Positions 45,135-57,639 are shown, numbered from the stretch's first letter. The stretch: 64,000 bases of DNA from Ulva prolifera (GCA_023078555.1 CM041196.1:7699985-7763984); one strand, 5' to 3'. Numbers and translations: made by a program. Notes: generated by a model not told the origin, from the letters alone.

Positions 45135-46850
45135 TCACAGGCCGAGAGGCACCAGAGCTCGGACCGCTTTTAGCATTGACCCGACCGCTGGTGCAGCAAA
45201 GTGCAGAGGAATATTTGCAGCTCCTGCAAATCCGGATGCCCGGGCCGCAGCCTGCAAACCTCTGGTGGCCACTGGCAGCACTGCAGCCTGCACAGCTGCG
45301 TCCCTCCCAACACGAGCAAAGAACATATCGGGGCCATTCTTCACCAGAGAACGTGCAAACCTGGATGCATGGAGCTGCATTCACGCACTGCAACTGGCCA
45401 ACATTCAGATATGCTCAGCACGTTGCACAAATCACATAGACATGCATGTGCAGAAAGCTGGCACAGAGGAAGGCACACTCTACAAATTCGACTCTGTCAA
45501 GGCGCTGGTCATGGTTGCTGTCATAGCTCTGTAGAGCAGCCTGCACACAATGGTAAATGTTTGGAACTCTGGCCTCTATGCCTGGGAGCAGACTCTGGCT
45601 GGAGCTGCCAGAACATTTATCTAATGAAAACGTACATGCAAAAGCATGAAACACAAATAGGCGTGGTTCAGGACAGTGCCATCACAGCACAACGGCATGC
45701 AATTGTAACACGCTGCATGGACGCCGCTACGACGCTGGCAGGCTTCAGCAAGAGAGAGTTTAAGGTTGATGAGCAAGTGCACCAGCTGACATAAGCACCA
45801 ACGCCTTGGTGACTTGTAAACCAGAGCATGAGAATCGGCAGCAATGGGGTGGGAACAACCAATATTTCTGACCGAGATGGTGGATCATTCCAGCCGGGAA
45901 TCCGCTTGTTGATTATGTTGTCTGCATGTCAGTTCCACGACTTGACGAAACAGCTGGTCAGTGAACACAGGAAGTGAACATAAGTCAAATGGTGTCCACA
46001 TACGAGTGTGCCGCATGGAAACAGGGTAAGGTTCCCATTTCTCGAATTTTCAGCGTTACGAGTCAGTCCATCTGCCGACAGCATACATAGCGCACGCACT
46101 ATGATATCAACAATGTTGTAGGTCACACCCCTAGAACTGGGCCTGTAGTCCATGTGGCATGTCTAAGTGGCATACCCCCCCACACCACCGGGATCATGCA
46201 TGCGCTGTAGTTGCAATGTTTGGCTGTTTATCGGCATGCGTCGACAGATGTGCTTCTGATCGCAGGATGTATGTCAACGATGTCATGTATGTCAAGCCAG
46301 CCTTTTGTCTGCAGGTACTCAATGAGGCGTACACATCCTGTAGATTGCAACTTCCACCTCTAGAGCTTCGATATATCCCTGCATGTGAGTGACGTCAAAT
46401 GCACACCATACAGTGGCACATCATAGTCAAGCTCTTGGATCACCTGGCCTCAAGCAGATGTAAGAGCTAGTCATCGTGTACATGTGCACGTGCTGTGCTT
46501 GATTGAAGTTGATGCTGATAATGCATGAGGGGCAACCAAAGCGATGTTGCGATCTCTGTTCATGGAACCGGACACAGTTTACACCAAGTTCCCCAACAGA
46601 TGCCTTAAAACTGAGTGTCCAGCTCATGTAAAGGCGCATCAGCAGGGTGATCTACGTATTGATTGCCTTGCGCAATGAGTTCGACATGCTGAACGTGCCT
46701 GCATTTTCTGTGGGGCAGAGTCGAGACAGGTACCTCAGACCGTCATGAGCGAAGCTGTGGCTGGACAGCAGTGCATACCGATTTGTCGATGTCAACCAGG
46801 TGGAAGATGCGGTCACACATCTTCCGGAACAGGAAGTTGAATAGTCCCAT
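45135..46850 (-). CDS. Plant-type EF-hand calcium-binding protein with GPDMFFARVG tail domain
   Basis: Five small exons (minus): 46779-46850, 46333-46378, 45860-45921, 45479-45540 and 45135-45360, total 155 aa, phases all matching. The N-terminus MGLFNF fits an N-myristoylation signal. EF-hand 1 is assembled across the first junction (DIDKS + GYIEALE, with Glu at position 12). EF-hand 2 is DSNHDQRLDRVE with Glu at 12. Between them is MYNIINKRIPGWNDPPSR, and after them VEFARSLVKNGPDMFFARVG and an Ala-rich hydrophobic tail. This order is that of a conserved but poorly studied plant EF-hand family. Calcium sensing at a membrane is likely. The targets are unknown. The donor after exon 3 (GTTGTT) is weak. 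Confidence 0.88.
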
Positions 46851-48601
46851 GTCTTCTTCTCTTTTGACCTGCACCGATGTGGTATTCGGTGCTGCTCTGC
46901 AATCGCACTGAATTGCAAATCATGACAGCTGAATCGTCCTAATTAGCCGAGAAAGATTCCATTCGCAGATGTATGTGCGTGGAGACGCCACAGTTCATCC
47001 AGGCACGGGCCGAGTGCTGAAGCATGCATGCCGTCCACACTGACCCTCGTGCGCGTGGCATTCTGTGGCCACCATGCAGGATCTGACTCGCGTTGCCAAT
47101 TGACACACTTGGGGCACTTCAGGCGCACAGCACAGCACCAAATCCGGGTACACGGGACCGCGGCAACAGAATGATCAATCACCCCAAGAACGGTCGCATC
47201 GCGTTAGGGGGTGGTCAGGCCTCAGAAGCCATGTGACATAGGCAGGGTGTAGACGATGATACTCCTGAGCAATTCGTTTATATCAACGCGAGTTCATGCC
47301 GATCTGAACAAATTTCGGCGATATATGGCCTTGGGGGGCTCGTGCACTACGGACACAGATACAACCTGAATCGGAATGAACCTGGACAAACTAGCTTCTG
47401 ACACCACAAAGATGGATAAAGATATCTCACAAGCCAACTCGCTCCCGCACCTTTTAAATGCGAGTAGTCTGCACGAATCACTCTGGGGTCTCAGCTGCCC
47501 TTCTTCCGAAATTGGAATTCGAATGCAACAAAATATAGCCGACGGTATTGAGAATGGCTAAGCAATTGCTGTATTGAATGTTTCAGCCTGTACGCATGCT
47601 CTCGCAGAGTTTCAAGCAGTCGGAGGAGCCTGGTATTGAATGCGCGTTGTGTCGAGGTTATACATGCATTCGACCCCTCGCAATCTGATGTACCCCGTTG
47701 CACGCCAACGGGGCAAGTCCACGAATGACGGTGTTGCCGTTGAAAGCCTGCCATGGCATTGCAATGCATTTTTCAGATTCAGCAGATTTGGTGGTTAGGA
47801 TAACACCCTGGTGATCATTACATACCCTGCCCCCAGCCCAATATCCTTCATCAACGAAGAATCGTGTATGCATGCATTTACACACAGAGCGGCAGTGAGC
47901 CTTCGATAGGTGGCATATAGAGAAGGGGTATTGCAGTAATTTTCGAACAACACTTACCTGCAAGCTCTCTATTCTGGTTGATGGCGCCGCTGCGGTATTC
48001 CACTCTGCTGTGCGCTGCTGCATAACGCCGTACGTACTAGGCCTCGTTGCCTTTGAACTCCACAGCATTTGCGGTCATCTCCAGCATGCGCAGATACCTC
48101 GAAATTGCTCGATCATAGATAATGCAGCGCCAGCACGTAAATAGTCGTCGCATGCCACAGCGAGGGCAGACGGCACCGGTGAGCGCATGCATATGTGGCG
48201 TCGTGGGCTTGTTTTGATCGGACTCGAGACACCCGTCTATTACCCTGCTGCATCAATGAAAATCCGCCATAATAAGAAAAAGGCTTTGCGTGTAAGTGTG
48301 CCTCTTAGCATGGAGTGTAGTTCGCATAGCAATCCAGGCTATTCACGCAAGTGCAGGGCAGGTTCAAGCGGTGCTCCACACCAAGCACCGCTGTATGGTG
48401 TATGCACAGCTCCAAGCAAAATAAAGCACAGTCCCTATCTGATTCTAATGTGATCATCACAGCAGAGATGAGAACGGCTGTAGCCTGTTGCCGCAACGAC
48501 TTGCATCTTTCCAGTAGCGAACGCACGCAGATGGCATGGTTCGAGCAATCACCAGGTCGGAACAAACCTGTTGATAGTACACCATGTGGCTCCTGCCTGA
48601 G

Positions 48602-48682
<81 letters not shown>

Positions 48683-49335
48683 CGTGCGTGAGCGTGCTGC
48701 CACAACAGAGCAATATCACGTCGACGTCCCGGCGTACAGGCTCCCGTGCAGGTGACATTTCATTTTAAAACTGGAACATACCGCGTCGATCTCATTGATT
48801 CTGTTGTTGCTGTGATTGTGACTTCGGATTCACGCCGATGTCGATAGCGGGTCATTCCTGGTGGCGGGAGCACGCACATCAAAGTACAGCTACCCAGCAG
48901 CCACGATTTGCCCTTCACACACCATATATGTGTGGCGTTTGATATGCGATGTGTGTCTGCAGACTCTCTCCTTCCAGCAGTAGCTTGGTAGCTGAACTGC
49001 TCGATACTAGGGTTACTGCCAATCGCAGTAATTATCTGCTGGTATTGTGATCATCAACAAGGGATACCCTGTTTTAGCAAATCCGACTTGATCGGACTTG
49101 CAACGATCAGGAACGTATGTGGTGCTGTCCGGCTCCATACCGCCCCCTGTAGCCACAGCAAAAATTCCATTTGACCGGACATTTGAATACCCTGAGAGTG
49201 GGCGTGTGTGGACATGTGACCACCAGTGATCATGCCATGCTACAAATGGCCAGCATGTACTGCACCTTTCAGAATGTAGGCGCATGCACATTGAGTGAAA
49301 GTGAAATGCTGTAAATGAAGCAGCACGGCTCCCTG
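46851..49335. other. Intergenic with AT microsatellite, no gene supported
   Basis: Promoter side of the EF-hand gene, then about 2 kb without a recognisable gene. Confidence 0.4.
48602..48680. repeat. (TA)n microsatellite, about 79 bp
   Basis: Nearly pure TA dinucleotides with one early C interruption. It produces artificial Tyr/Ile open frames on both strands. Confidence 0.98.
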
Positions 49336-52300
49336 TCACCCTTTCACTTCTCCATGTGGCAACAGGGCAGGGGCCGGGACGACTATCCTGACAGCCACGC
49401 TGGTGATAAACACTGTGAGATTCTGAACAATCCTGGTGACTACAAGCTGCAGGAACAACGCAAGTAGTACTTGCATAGGCTGCCAATCGATGCCTACAAC
49501 GAGAGCATACAGCATCGGTGCAATGACCATCTCATGCGCAAAGCTGAGTGCATACTCCCACGGTTCTAAATCCACGACTCATTAACGCATCAGTTATGAC
49601 CAGACGAAGGCATGGGATGCCGGACGCGGTCCCCGTGGTGGCGTTGTCTGGAACTAACCATCATCGCCGCTCTCATCATCGTCTTCTTCAGTGATGTTAA
49701 CATTGACTGGCTGCAAATAACACCACAGATTTCGCACTCTGTAAAAAGTAAAAACGCAGACATGTACAGGACGGCTTGAGCTTGCAAGGACCTGGCTGCA
49801 CACCAAGAGTGCGCTGCCAGGGAAGACAACTAGCAAAGCGCAGGCTCGCATGACTACTTCAATGTACGGCAAGAGCGAAGTATGGTACCTGCGACCCGGT
49901 CATATCCACCTCGTCATTTGCAGAGTCCTCAACCGCCTTGTCTGCTGCCCCAGACTTGAGAGCGCTTGCAGCAAACTCTTCACGGAAGTCAGTGGCCCCA
50001 GAGATGGGTCCACATGTGTCCGAGTCTGTTCTGACCTTTTTACCAGACGAGCCCGACCGATACTGAGGAACTGCAACATACAGTAGATCAACATATGGTA
50101 TTGGTACATCGGAGTCAGGGAAGTCCACCACTTGTGCAAGGTGCCTGGTGAAGTTCTGTATTCGCTGGGTTCCTCGATCTCCCGCAGCCTGGCCGATTGT
50201 GAAAGTCCTGCAGAGATAACGCCACACTTCAGTAGGATTATGCTCAAGATATATGGCAGCCCGTGTAATGACATCCAGCACACAATCATGTGGCATGCCA
50301 ACACCACTTGGACACCACCACCACACTTGTCACCTTCCGTTTCCAGAGTGGTCAACTTCCGGGAGGAGAAGACCACGCAATTATGCACACATGATCAAAG
50401 CAACTCTACGGCGCAACATTGCACGATGTTAATCAAGGCGTGCGATTCATGACAGATTTGTATGCACTTGTGCACCGGAGCTGTACACAAACATGAACCC
50501 ATAGGTACATGCATGAAATCATGCTGCTGACATGTCGTAGATGGAGTCTGAAAGCAGTGGCAGTACAGTACTGGCGCATGCTGTGCAAAGTGGGGCGCCT
50601 GAAATGGTGTACATCACTGATACAAGACAACATCTACTCATCACATGACCGCGACCAGGTTCTTCACAAGCTCATAGGCTGCTAGCAATTCATGTATTGA
50701 TGGACAATTGCAACAGCACCTCTCCTTTGGGATCCCTGCTGCCTCGTATGCCCTCACATCTGTGCCTGTATTGCCATATGCCGCATACAACTCAAATCCC
50801 CTCTTCTGCAGAGACTCCATGTACTGCACTTTAAAGTTGCCCACACTGATGTAGACTGGCAGCGTCGGCACATGCGTGCGTGTCAGATGGATTGGTCCCG
50901 GTGGAAAGTGGTGCTTGATGAGCCAGGATAGCGTCAGATTGTAAAATGAGCCCTGTAAAGTGGCAGTCTGTCAATGCATCAGTACCCACAGAACATCAAT
51001 CCAGTAGCACCCAATGCAGGTTCTCTGTTACAAGGACAAAGACGATGAGGCAGGTAGCACCGCAAAACCAGCAAGCAGCTCAACAACAGGTGATGTAGCA
51101 TCTGTGCAGCCTATGCGTGGACCCCAATGGATACAGTGGTGCCACACATGGTCGCCGTTCAAGGGAGTTCAATTCCAGGTTGCAGCAAAACACCTGTCGG
51201 CCTGAGAGATAGATCACTTGGTAGCCTTTGGCGGCCCATAGTCGGCACACAGTCCGTGCATGGGCGCGACTCTTCTGATCCCAGGCCTGAGTCAGCATGC
51301 GGTCTGAGACATCGAGCGAGGCTGCAACAGCGTTGAGTGCAAACTGAGCCACCACTTCGTGATCGCCCACCTGCAAGTTTCCCAAATGTGAAGACAGCTC
51401 GTACGCACACCTGAAAGAATGGACCTGTGTCCTTGAAGACTGTTCAGGCTCACTGCCATACCGTTATTGTCCCATCCAGATCAAACATGACACACTTTGT
51501 GCCTGGCTCCAGTATGAACAAGCTGCCCCTGGCAAACCTGCACCACTTTGAATGTTGTTTCGTGTCTCACTTTGGGATCACGCAAACAAAACACACGACG
51601 CTGCAGAGATGGATCAACATGGACTGTGCAGACTTGTGGTGATCCTGAAGACACTGACATGTGGTGTGCGCACGTGTTGTCCTCTGGGAGCAGTGCCAAC
51701 ACATTATGGTGACCAGGTTGGGTCACGATGGACTCCTGCAGATATACTGGCCCAAGAGTGCCATTGCTATCGGTGCGGTGCTGCCCCAGGAAAGCACATG
51801 GGTACTCCTCATGTCCAGGGCCAACCTGGGACTGGCTGGAAAACAGCAGCACGGACCGTCTCGCTGCCGGACGTCCAAGGCCATAGCTGAACTTGCCTGC
51901 ACAAGTATCACAATTATGCACGAAGATCATCTTGCAAATGAGGCAGTATGCGACGGGCAAGGTGCAATACACGAGGACCAGTGCGCAAGAAACGCCAGAA
52001 TGTAATTTGACTCGATTTGACACCCCCCATGGTTGTCTAACAAATGAGACGAGACATAAGGCACACCTGAAATAAATGGAAGCTTGGGGCCATTCTCTTT
52101 TGAGTCAACTTGGTAGGAAAGTTCCATCAACATCTCTTTCTGGGAGCGCACAGTGTCTTCCAATGTTGACAGACGGTCATTGACAAGAGAAAAAATACTC
52201 GCTAGCTGCAAGGAAGACAGGGAACCTCAGGCAAATGGACACGACCTGCCCACATCCAAGCACACATGCTGGTTGCAAATATACCGCCATACCTGAGATT

Positions 52301-54207
52301 TCAGATGAGCATGTTCTTCAGTGTCCCCATCCTTGGCTGTCAAGCAGTCAAGGATAGAGTATTCAAACATAAGGGTGTGGGGGTTTGGCTTGGAACCTTC
52401 CACCACATCATATTGCTGAGCTAACTCACGACGCTGAGCAATCTGTTGGCGCGTCAAACCAGCGTCAGAGCTCTGAGAGCTGAGATCTGATGCGCCTGGA
52501 TCAAAAGTACCGTTGTTACTCTTGCCCTGCAATCAGTTGTCCATAAGAAAAACAGTCATGCAAGATCTGCAGAAAACTTTCGGGCTCAATGCTGGCGCGA
52601 AATGGGTGCAAGGTGTGCTTGTGCACCGGTCAGATAGCTGTATCAGGCATGAAAAAAATCTACTGCTGACTTGGCCCGTACAGTTGTCAGGTCTGTACTT
52701 CCTTCCTTGGCCTGCTGCACATCTGATGTTGAGCTCTGTTCATCAGAAGTTTGCGAAGAGTGCAGATGCCCTTTCTGACCGGTCGGGGACGCATCCACAG
52801 GGCCAGAGGGTGTAGAACGCCCTGCTTGGCTTGCCGATCCAGCTGAATTCACATGATACTTCGAGTCATGGGTGAAACTGGACCGGCCACTAGCCTCGGC
52901 TTGGCTGGGGCGTTTGAGCGCCGGATGTTCCTGGTGTAGTACTGCCCAAACATTGTCATGAGATAGCATCCAGTGATTCACGTTGGAGACGTGTGCGACG
53001 ACGCTGCGCAAGTTCTTGAGCTTGCGGCGGTTGACAGTCAGGCTCAAAGTGTGTACACGATTGCCATCATCGTGCGTGCCTCGCACCCAGTTATAGTCTA
53101 CTTCTATATCAACAGTGCCCACCTACACACCCGGAACCGGAGCCGCTCAGGTGCTGGTCTACATCATATGCAACTGGTTTGATAATGCACATGCGACAAA
53201 GGCTTGCACCTCACCGTTCTGTTTTTGGTGTGCAGCTCCACTGAATGCCTGGAGATGCCTTGAGCCAAGTCTGCGATACTGATCAGCCCCTCGGCTGTGT
53301 TGGGGCCCATGCTGAGTGGAGATTTATCTTTCATGATGATCTTCAGTGCTGCATGGCTGTACACCACAACAAAGACCAACTTGAATGAGCTGTCCCACGT
53401 AAAGTCTCTCACCCTTAAACTGGATGTATGCTGCAGATCTCTGCCAGCTCCTGATTCTGAGCCTGCAGAACTAGATGCTGCAGCCTCTGCATTGTTGTCG
53501 GCTTTGCTGGTGTTGTGCCGTATACGCTTGCTCTGCAAGCAAAGCAGTGATGAGCAACCTTCACTCTGCTCAGGCTTTGAAGGAGCTGGCCCTTGCAATG
53601 TTTAAGGGAGCAGATTTTTAGCTCGAATCCAGGCTTACCTTGTCATCTTCAGCTGCCAGCTGTATTTCAGGATTCTTGAAGTCAGTCATGGATGCTGAAA
53701 ACACCCTCACAACCAACACACCAATGAATGCTGGAGACCCAGCGGACGCTATCTGCAGACCCATGTCTGCTGCTTTAGCCAGTTCATGGGCCTTTTCAGC
53801 CGCGACAGGGTCCTCCTCCAAAATAGTGCGCATCTCCTTGTACTCATTTTCAGGCATCGGCTCATCTGAGGCGCCAAGCAAGAAACGGCCTGATTTGGTT
53901 GGCTTCCAATGAAGGTGTCTAGCCTACATCATGCACATTTGAAATGTGAAGGTTATGACTGTTCGTATGGACTTCTCCTGTGCGAAATTGCAAACAAGTG
54001 CTGTGGCATGGCCAGAAACGAAAACTGCACGCCCCAGTCCCTTAGGCTGCAACTGAAGGGAGACGCTGTGCGCAACGCAAAAAGCAAGATACAACGCAGA
54101 CAAACCTTTCCATCAACCTCGAATGTGACTTCATCGGCGACAGCCCCCAGTGCCTCTTCAGCTGTGTGGGGCTTGTGCCTACGCGGCTTCGATGAAGCAC
54201 AGCCCAT
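49336..54207 (-). CDS. C2-LNS2 (lipin-like phosphatase) protein with N-acylation signal and probable C-terminal membrane helices
   Basis: Thirteen exons (minus): 54106-54207, 53639-53923, 53215-53532, 52682-53122, 52293-52526, 52067-52205, 51674-51896, 51462-51537, 51194-51370, 50720-50952, 49889-50207, 49659-49710 and 49336-49565. All phases match and the product is 942 aa. MGCASSKPRR is a myristoylation/palmitoylation signal. A C2 domain spans roughly 95-250 (GVLVVRVFSASMTDF, then FTWDSSFKLVFVVVYSH, ending VGTVDIEVDYNW). A polar linker and short coiled coil (VNDRLSTLEDTVRSQKEML) follow. LNS2 covers about 585-750: MFDLDGTIT with both catalytic-type Asp (600, 602), AAKGYQVIYLSGRQ, LPVYISVGNFKVQYMESL and ELYAAYGNTGTDVRAYEAAG. 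The last exon adds hydrophobic helices (MVIAPMLYALVVGIDW, LLALFLQLVVTRIV). If the last intron is retained the protein stops at 49654 without them. Confidence 0.83.
51026..51076 (-). repeat. Shared tail motif inside an intron of the C2-LNS2 gene
   Basis: CTGTTACAAGGACAAAGACG then ATGAGGCAGGTAGCACCGCA lies in the intron 50953-51193. It is the best-preserved form of the tail and shows that the element inserted into a gene in the same orientation as the gene. Confidence 0.75.
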
Positions 54208-54904
54208 GAGACACACCACCAAAACTAATCCGCGGAAGCTCTGGAGTTAAACGTTATCTATGATCAGTGAAGCATTGCAGACGCAGGTGCCGATGCGCTG
54301 CGTCGCCTCGACGAATCAATGCAGATCACGGTCTATTGACCTGCCACCGGAATTTGCAGGGTCACGGCCTACAGATGAACGGATGGAGCTAGCCTCAGCA
54401 CCACCCATGAAGAAAGACAGACGCGTTCCTTTGCATGAGTACCGTGGTATGCCAGTTGTGCACCATGCATGGCGATCGACACATCTCTCTGCAGCATGCT
54501 GACGGCATCGGTGACATGGCAGTGTCTGCGCTCCGCCCACTCATTGTCATGGCCGGGCTCGAGTCGGCATGCATGCACGCTTCATGGATACAGCTGCTTG
54601 GACAGTGGCTGCATGACAATGTTCGTTTGGCAGCATGAGTGATCAGTTCCGGATGAGTTTACACACAGCGTTGTGTATCGCCAGCAGGTCGCGACTCGCT
54701 GCGATTCAGCGTATAGGCATTGCCGACCCATGCACGTACAGTCTATTGCAGCAATGCGCTGCAGCTGCCTGCCAGCGCGCAATCAATGCTTCAGCAGAGG
54801 TCCAAAAGGCCACCAATCGTTGGTATGTGGCGAACGAATGCCAGGCAGCAAGCGTTCGCACATGAGTAAGCCTGGAAAAGCGGTACACCGATTGGGCATT
54901 TATT

Positions 54905-54950
54905 CCCGGTACATCGGAACATATGGAACATGTTCCGGAATATCATACAT
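54905..54950. repeat. Palindrome-rich patch, left
   Basis: CCCGGTACATCGGAACATAT then GGAACATGTTCCGGAATATC. GGAACATGTTCC at 54925-54936 is a perfect 12-bp palindrome. Confidence 0.7.
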
Positions 54951-55962
54951 TTGAGACCCATGCAAATCGGAAACATGAAGCTACCAGCTAGCAAATTTTA
55001 AATTAAAGCATTTGGTCTTTTGCAACTGATTTGCAACAGCTTTAGGCACATTGTGACAAGGTTTCAGTTGTGTTGGACCAGAGAGGGCTACTGTAGCGGT
55101 GATATACGATTGTCCAATCTCTCAAAACGGAGCTCAATGACATGTTGTGTTGATGCAATTGACACAATGGTATGAGACATCGGATCAACACAAGAAATAT
55201 ATCATTGGAAAGCACAGAACAAGTGCTTTCATAATTACAAAACAACATAACTGAATGATCTGTATGCAAGTAAATATGTGCTTGTGTAGCTGCCCCCTAT
55301 GTGCAGCTCACTGCGCAGTTGTGTTCACAGCAATGCTCCCACAAAGCACTGAATTGAGCAAGTATATCGTCGAGTAAAGCTCAAGCAGTGAAGGTGGTCA
55401 AACATGGCTTTTCGTTGGTCAAACGACTGGTGTTTTATCAGGCTGGTTGTGAGTCTGAGACCTTTGCGACACTGACACCTTGCACACAGCCTATCTTGCC
55501 TAGCCGTAGCCACACTGTCTAGAAGCATAGCAATCCCATGCAGTACTGTTGAATGGAGTGTGGCACGGCTCAAGGAAGCTTGGCGAGGACGTTATTGCGG
55601 TGTGAGCAATGCTGCTTTCACGCTGGTAATCGTGCGTGAATTGATTAAACCAGCATCGATGCTACATTTGGTGCTCCTATTACCTTGGTGCCTAGCGAGA
55701 GTATAAAGATGCCGCGTTGCACAGGGACAAACAACTCGCATGCGTGCAACACTCAATTTTGCAGCACCGTTGTGTACCGTACATGAACCTGAACATTTGA
55801 TAATTGCATTTGATGTGGCTCGAGGCCTCGGTAGCGCTGTTATGTTCACATGTACACCAGCGCTCACACACGGAAAAGCGTAACGCGCACACTGCAATAC
55901 AAGCACCGCGCGCTCTGCAAACGACCTTAGGACTGACCGCAACCTCATAAATCTGAAGAATG

Positions 55963-56115
55963 TTCCGAACATCGGAACATTGCCACTCCAATATGTACCG
56001 GTCAACGGTACATCAAGAGACACCCAAATGTTCCTGGTATCCCGCATTTTGCCAATATCCCGGTAATGTACCGCATATTTTTGTACCGGTACATGTACCT
56101 GTACCGGTACATGCC
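55963..56115. repeat. Palindrome-rich patch, right
   Basis: Dense repeats of GGTACAT/ATGTACC and GGAACAT/ATGTTCC: ATGTTCCGAACATCGGAACA at 55967 on, then ATGTACCGGTCAACGGTACAT and GTACCGGTACATGTACCTGT. The same words make up the patch at 54905-54950. Confidence 0.7.
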
Positions 56116-56222
56116 AGCCTTACACATGAGTATCGGTGCTTTCAGGGCTTGGAAGCAGGTTAGATGGACAGTGCCCTAGATGGACAGTGCCTAGATGGAT
56201 AATGCCCTTGAAAGGCCTTGTC

Positions 56223-56267
56223 GCAACAGTACGAGGCCGGAGAGGCAGGTGGCACAGCAGGCACCGC
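56223..56267 (-). repeat. Divergent tail-motif copy, minus orientation
   Basis: GCAACAGTACGAGGCCGGAG then AGGCAGGTGGCACAGCAGGC. Only the GAGGCAGGTRGCAC core is well kept. Confidence 0.45.
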
Positions 56268-56525
56268 ACAGTAGCACAACACAGCTCAACAACATCCACA
56301 CTTGCTGCCCCCAAACGTGGAACAATCCCACGACTCCCGAGCAAATCTGGCGCAGCTGAACAGCAATGCCCTCAAGTGTGCTCCTATGCGCCCCCCGCGC
56401 AAGCCCACACACACCCACACACATCCGCCTTTGTCCACACCTCACACATCCACACAAATACCATCGCTGGCTATCTGGCCTGGGCGGCGGGCTGCCCTTC
56501 TTCGCCCGCTGGGCGCCACCTCATC

Positions 56526-56543
56526 CCCCCCCCCCCCCCCCCC
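56526..56543. repeat. Poly-C tract
   Basis: C homopolymer. Its length is likely uncertain. Confidence 0.9.
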
Positions 56544-56817
56544 GCCCTCCGGCCTACACCTTCCGGCTCTGCAGCTCTGCATGGCCTGCGGTTTTGTTGG
56601 TGGCTACATGACCTCGTCTTCTTCAGGGTGGCACTATCCTGTCGGGGCGCGGGCAGACGATGGATAGGCAGGGTCGAGTGCTGGTGGGCCTGCTGCATTG
56701 CGGATGTGTTCATGTGCATTTTGGGGGCTGCGGCGTCCCGCAGTAAGGAGGCCCGGCCGGTCAGTCTCGTGTCAACCCGGGTTGGGGCGCAGCTGCGGTA
56801 GTAGTTTCTGTGGGTGT

Positions 56818-56860
56818 GTGTTCCAAGGACAAAGACGAGGAGGCAGGTAGCTATAGCACC
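56818..56860 (-). repeat. Tail-motif copy, minus orientation
   Basis: GTGTTCCAAGGACAAAGACG then AGGAGGCAGGTAGCTATAGC. Confidence 0.65.
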
Positions 56861-57639
56861 CCAGGCAGCAGCAATCATCGTACTCAGAACGTGCGACCGC
56901 TCAACATGCCGCTCCATACCCCACAGATTCGCGCATGCCCACACCCACGCGTATGGAGACCTACCTATATGCTCGTGCACTCTGTCCGCGAGCTCTGTCG
57001 ATGGCTGCAAGGGCTGGTGCCGGTGGGTTGGGCTGGCGCAGCCTTCCCATGCAGTTTGAGCTCTGGGTGAGGAGCGACGAGGGAGGGGGGTGCAACGTGT
57101 GACCCAGCACGGCCGTGGCCCTGCAGGTGGTTGTGGGGCTGCTTGATCTGGGCCCCCCAGTGCGGAGTGAGCCCACGGTGACACGGTAGTTCTCTGTTTC
57201 CAGCCATGACATATCTTCAGCGATGTTTGACCTCGCTGGCCACGGCTGACGCTCGTTCATCGACAGCTCAATGTTGACGCCTGTCCAGCATACGAATTTT
57301 CTTGCAGAGGCTCATCAGGTGAGTTCGTGTTGTATGTGCAGCGTCAGTCTTGAACTTTCACATGCGTGTGACGTAACAAACACCCACCAACAAACAGGGC
57401 TGCCCTGCGTGGCAAATTGACACAGCAACGCCTTCACCTCAGCACGCCAAGGCCAGCACGCGAAGGCCGAAGCGTGCCAAAGCTACAGCACATGCAGGGG
57501 CGCACTGGGGCTGCACCCGGTCCTCCTTGCGCCAGCCGAAGACGTCTGCGATCACGCCAGCGTGCGGCAGCCGGCAATGCTGCCGCACCCTGAAGGCCGA
57601 CAAGATGAGGTGCTGAGGGGACATGTTGGGCAGTCTGCC

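Larger units (their letters stand above)
54208..56222. other. Intergenic with palindrome-rich patches, no gene supported
   Basis: Promoter side of the C2-LNS2 gene. No coding region is recognised. Two patches rich in GGTACAT and GGAACAT words are listed separately. Confidence 0.4.

Noticed and set aside
48600-48705. Long Tyr-Ile open frames on both strands
   Set aside because: Products of the (TA)n microsatellite. No coding character.
51014-51205. Recurring peptide CYKDKDDEAGSTA at several loci, looking like a protein family
   Set aside because: It is the translation of the short tail repeat. There is no longer conserved frame around it, and the copy here lies inside an intron.
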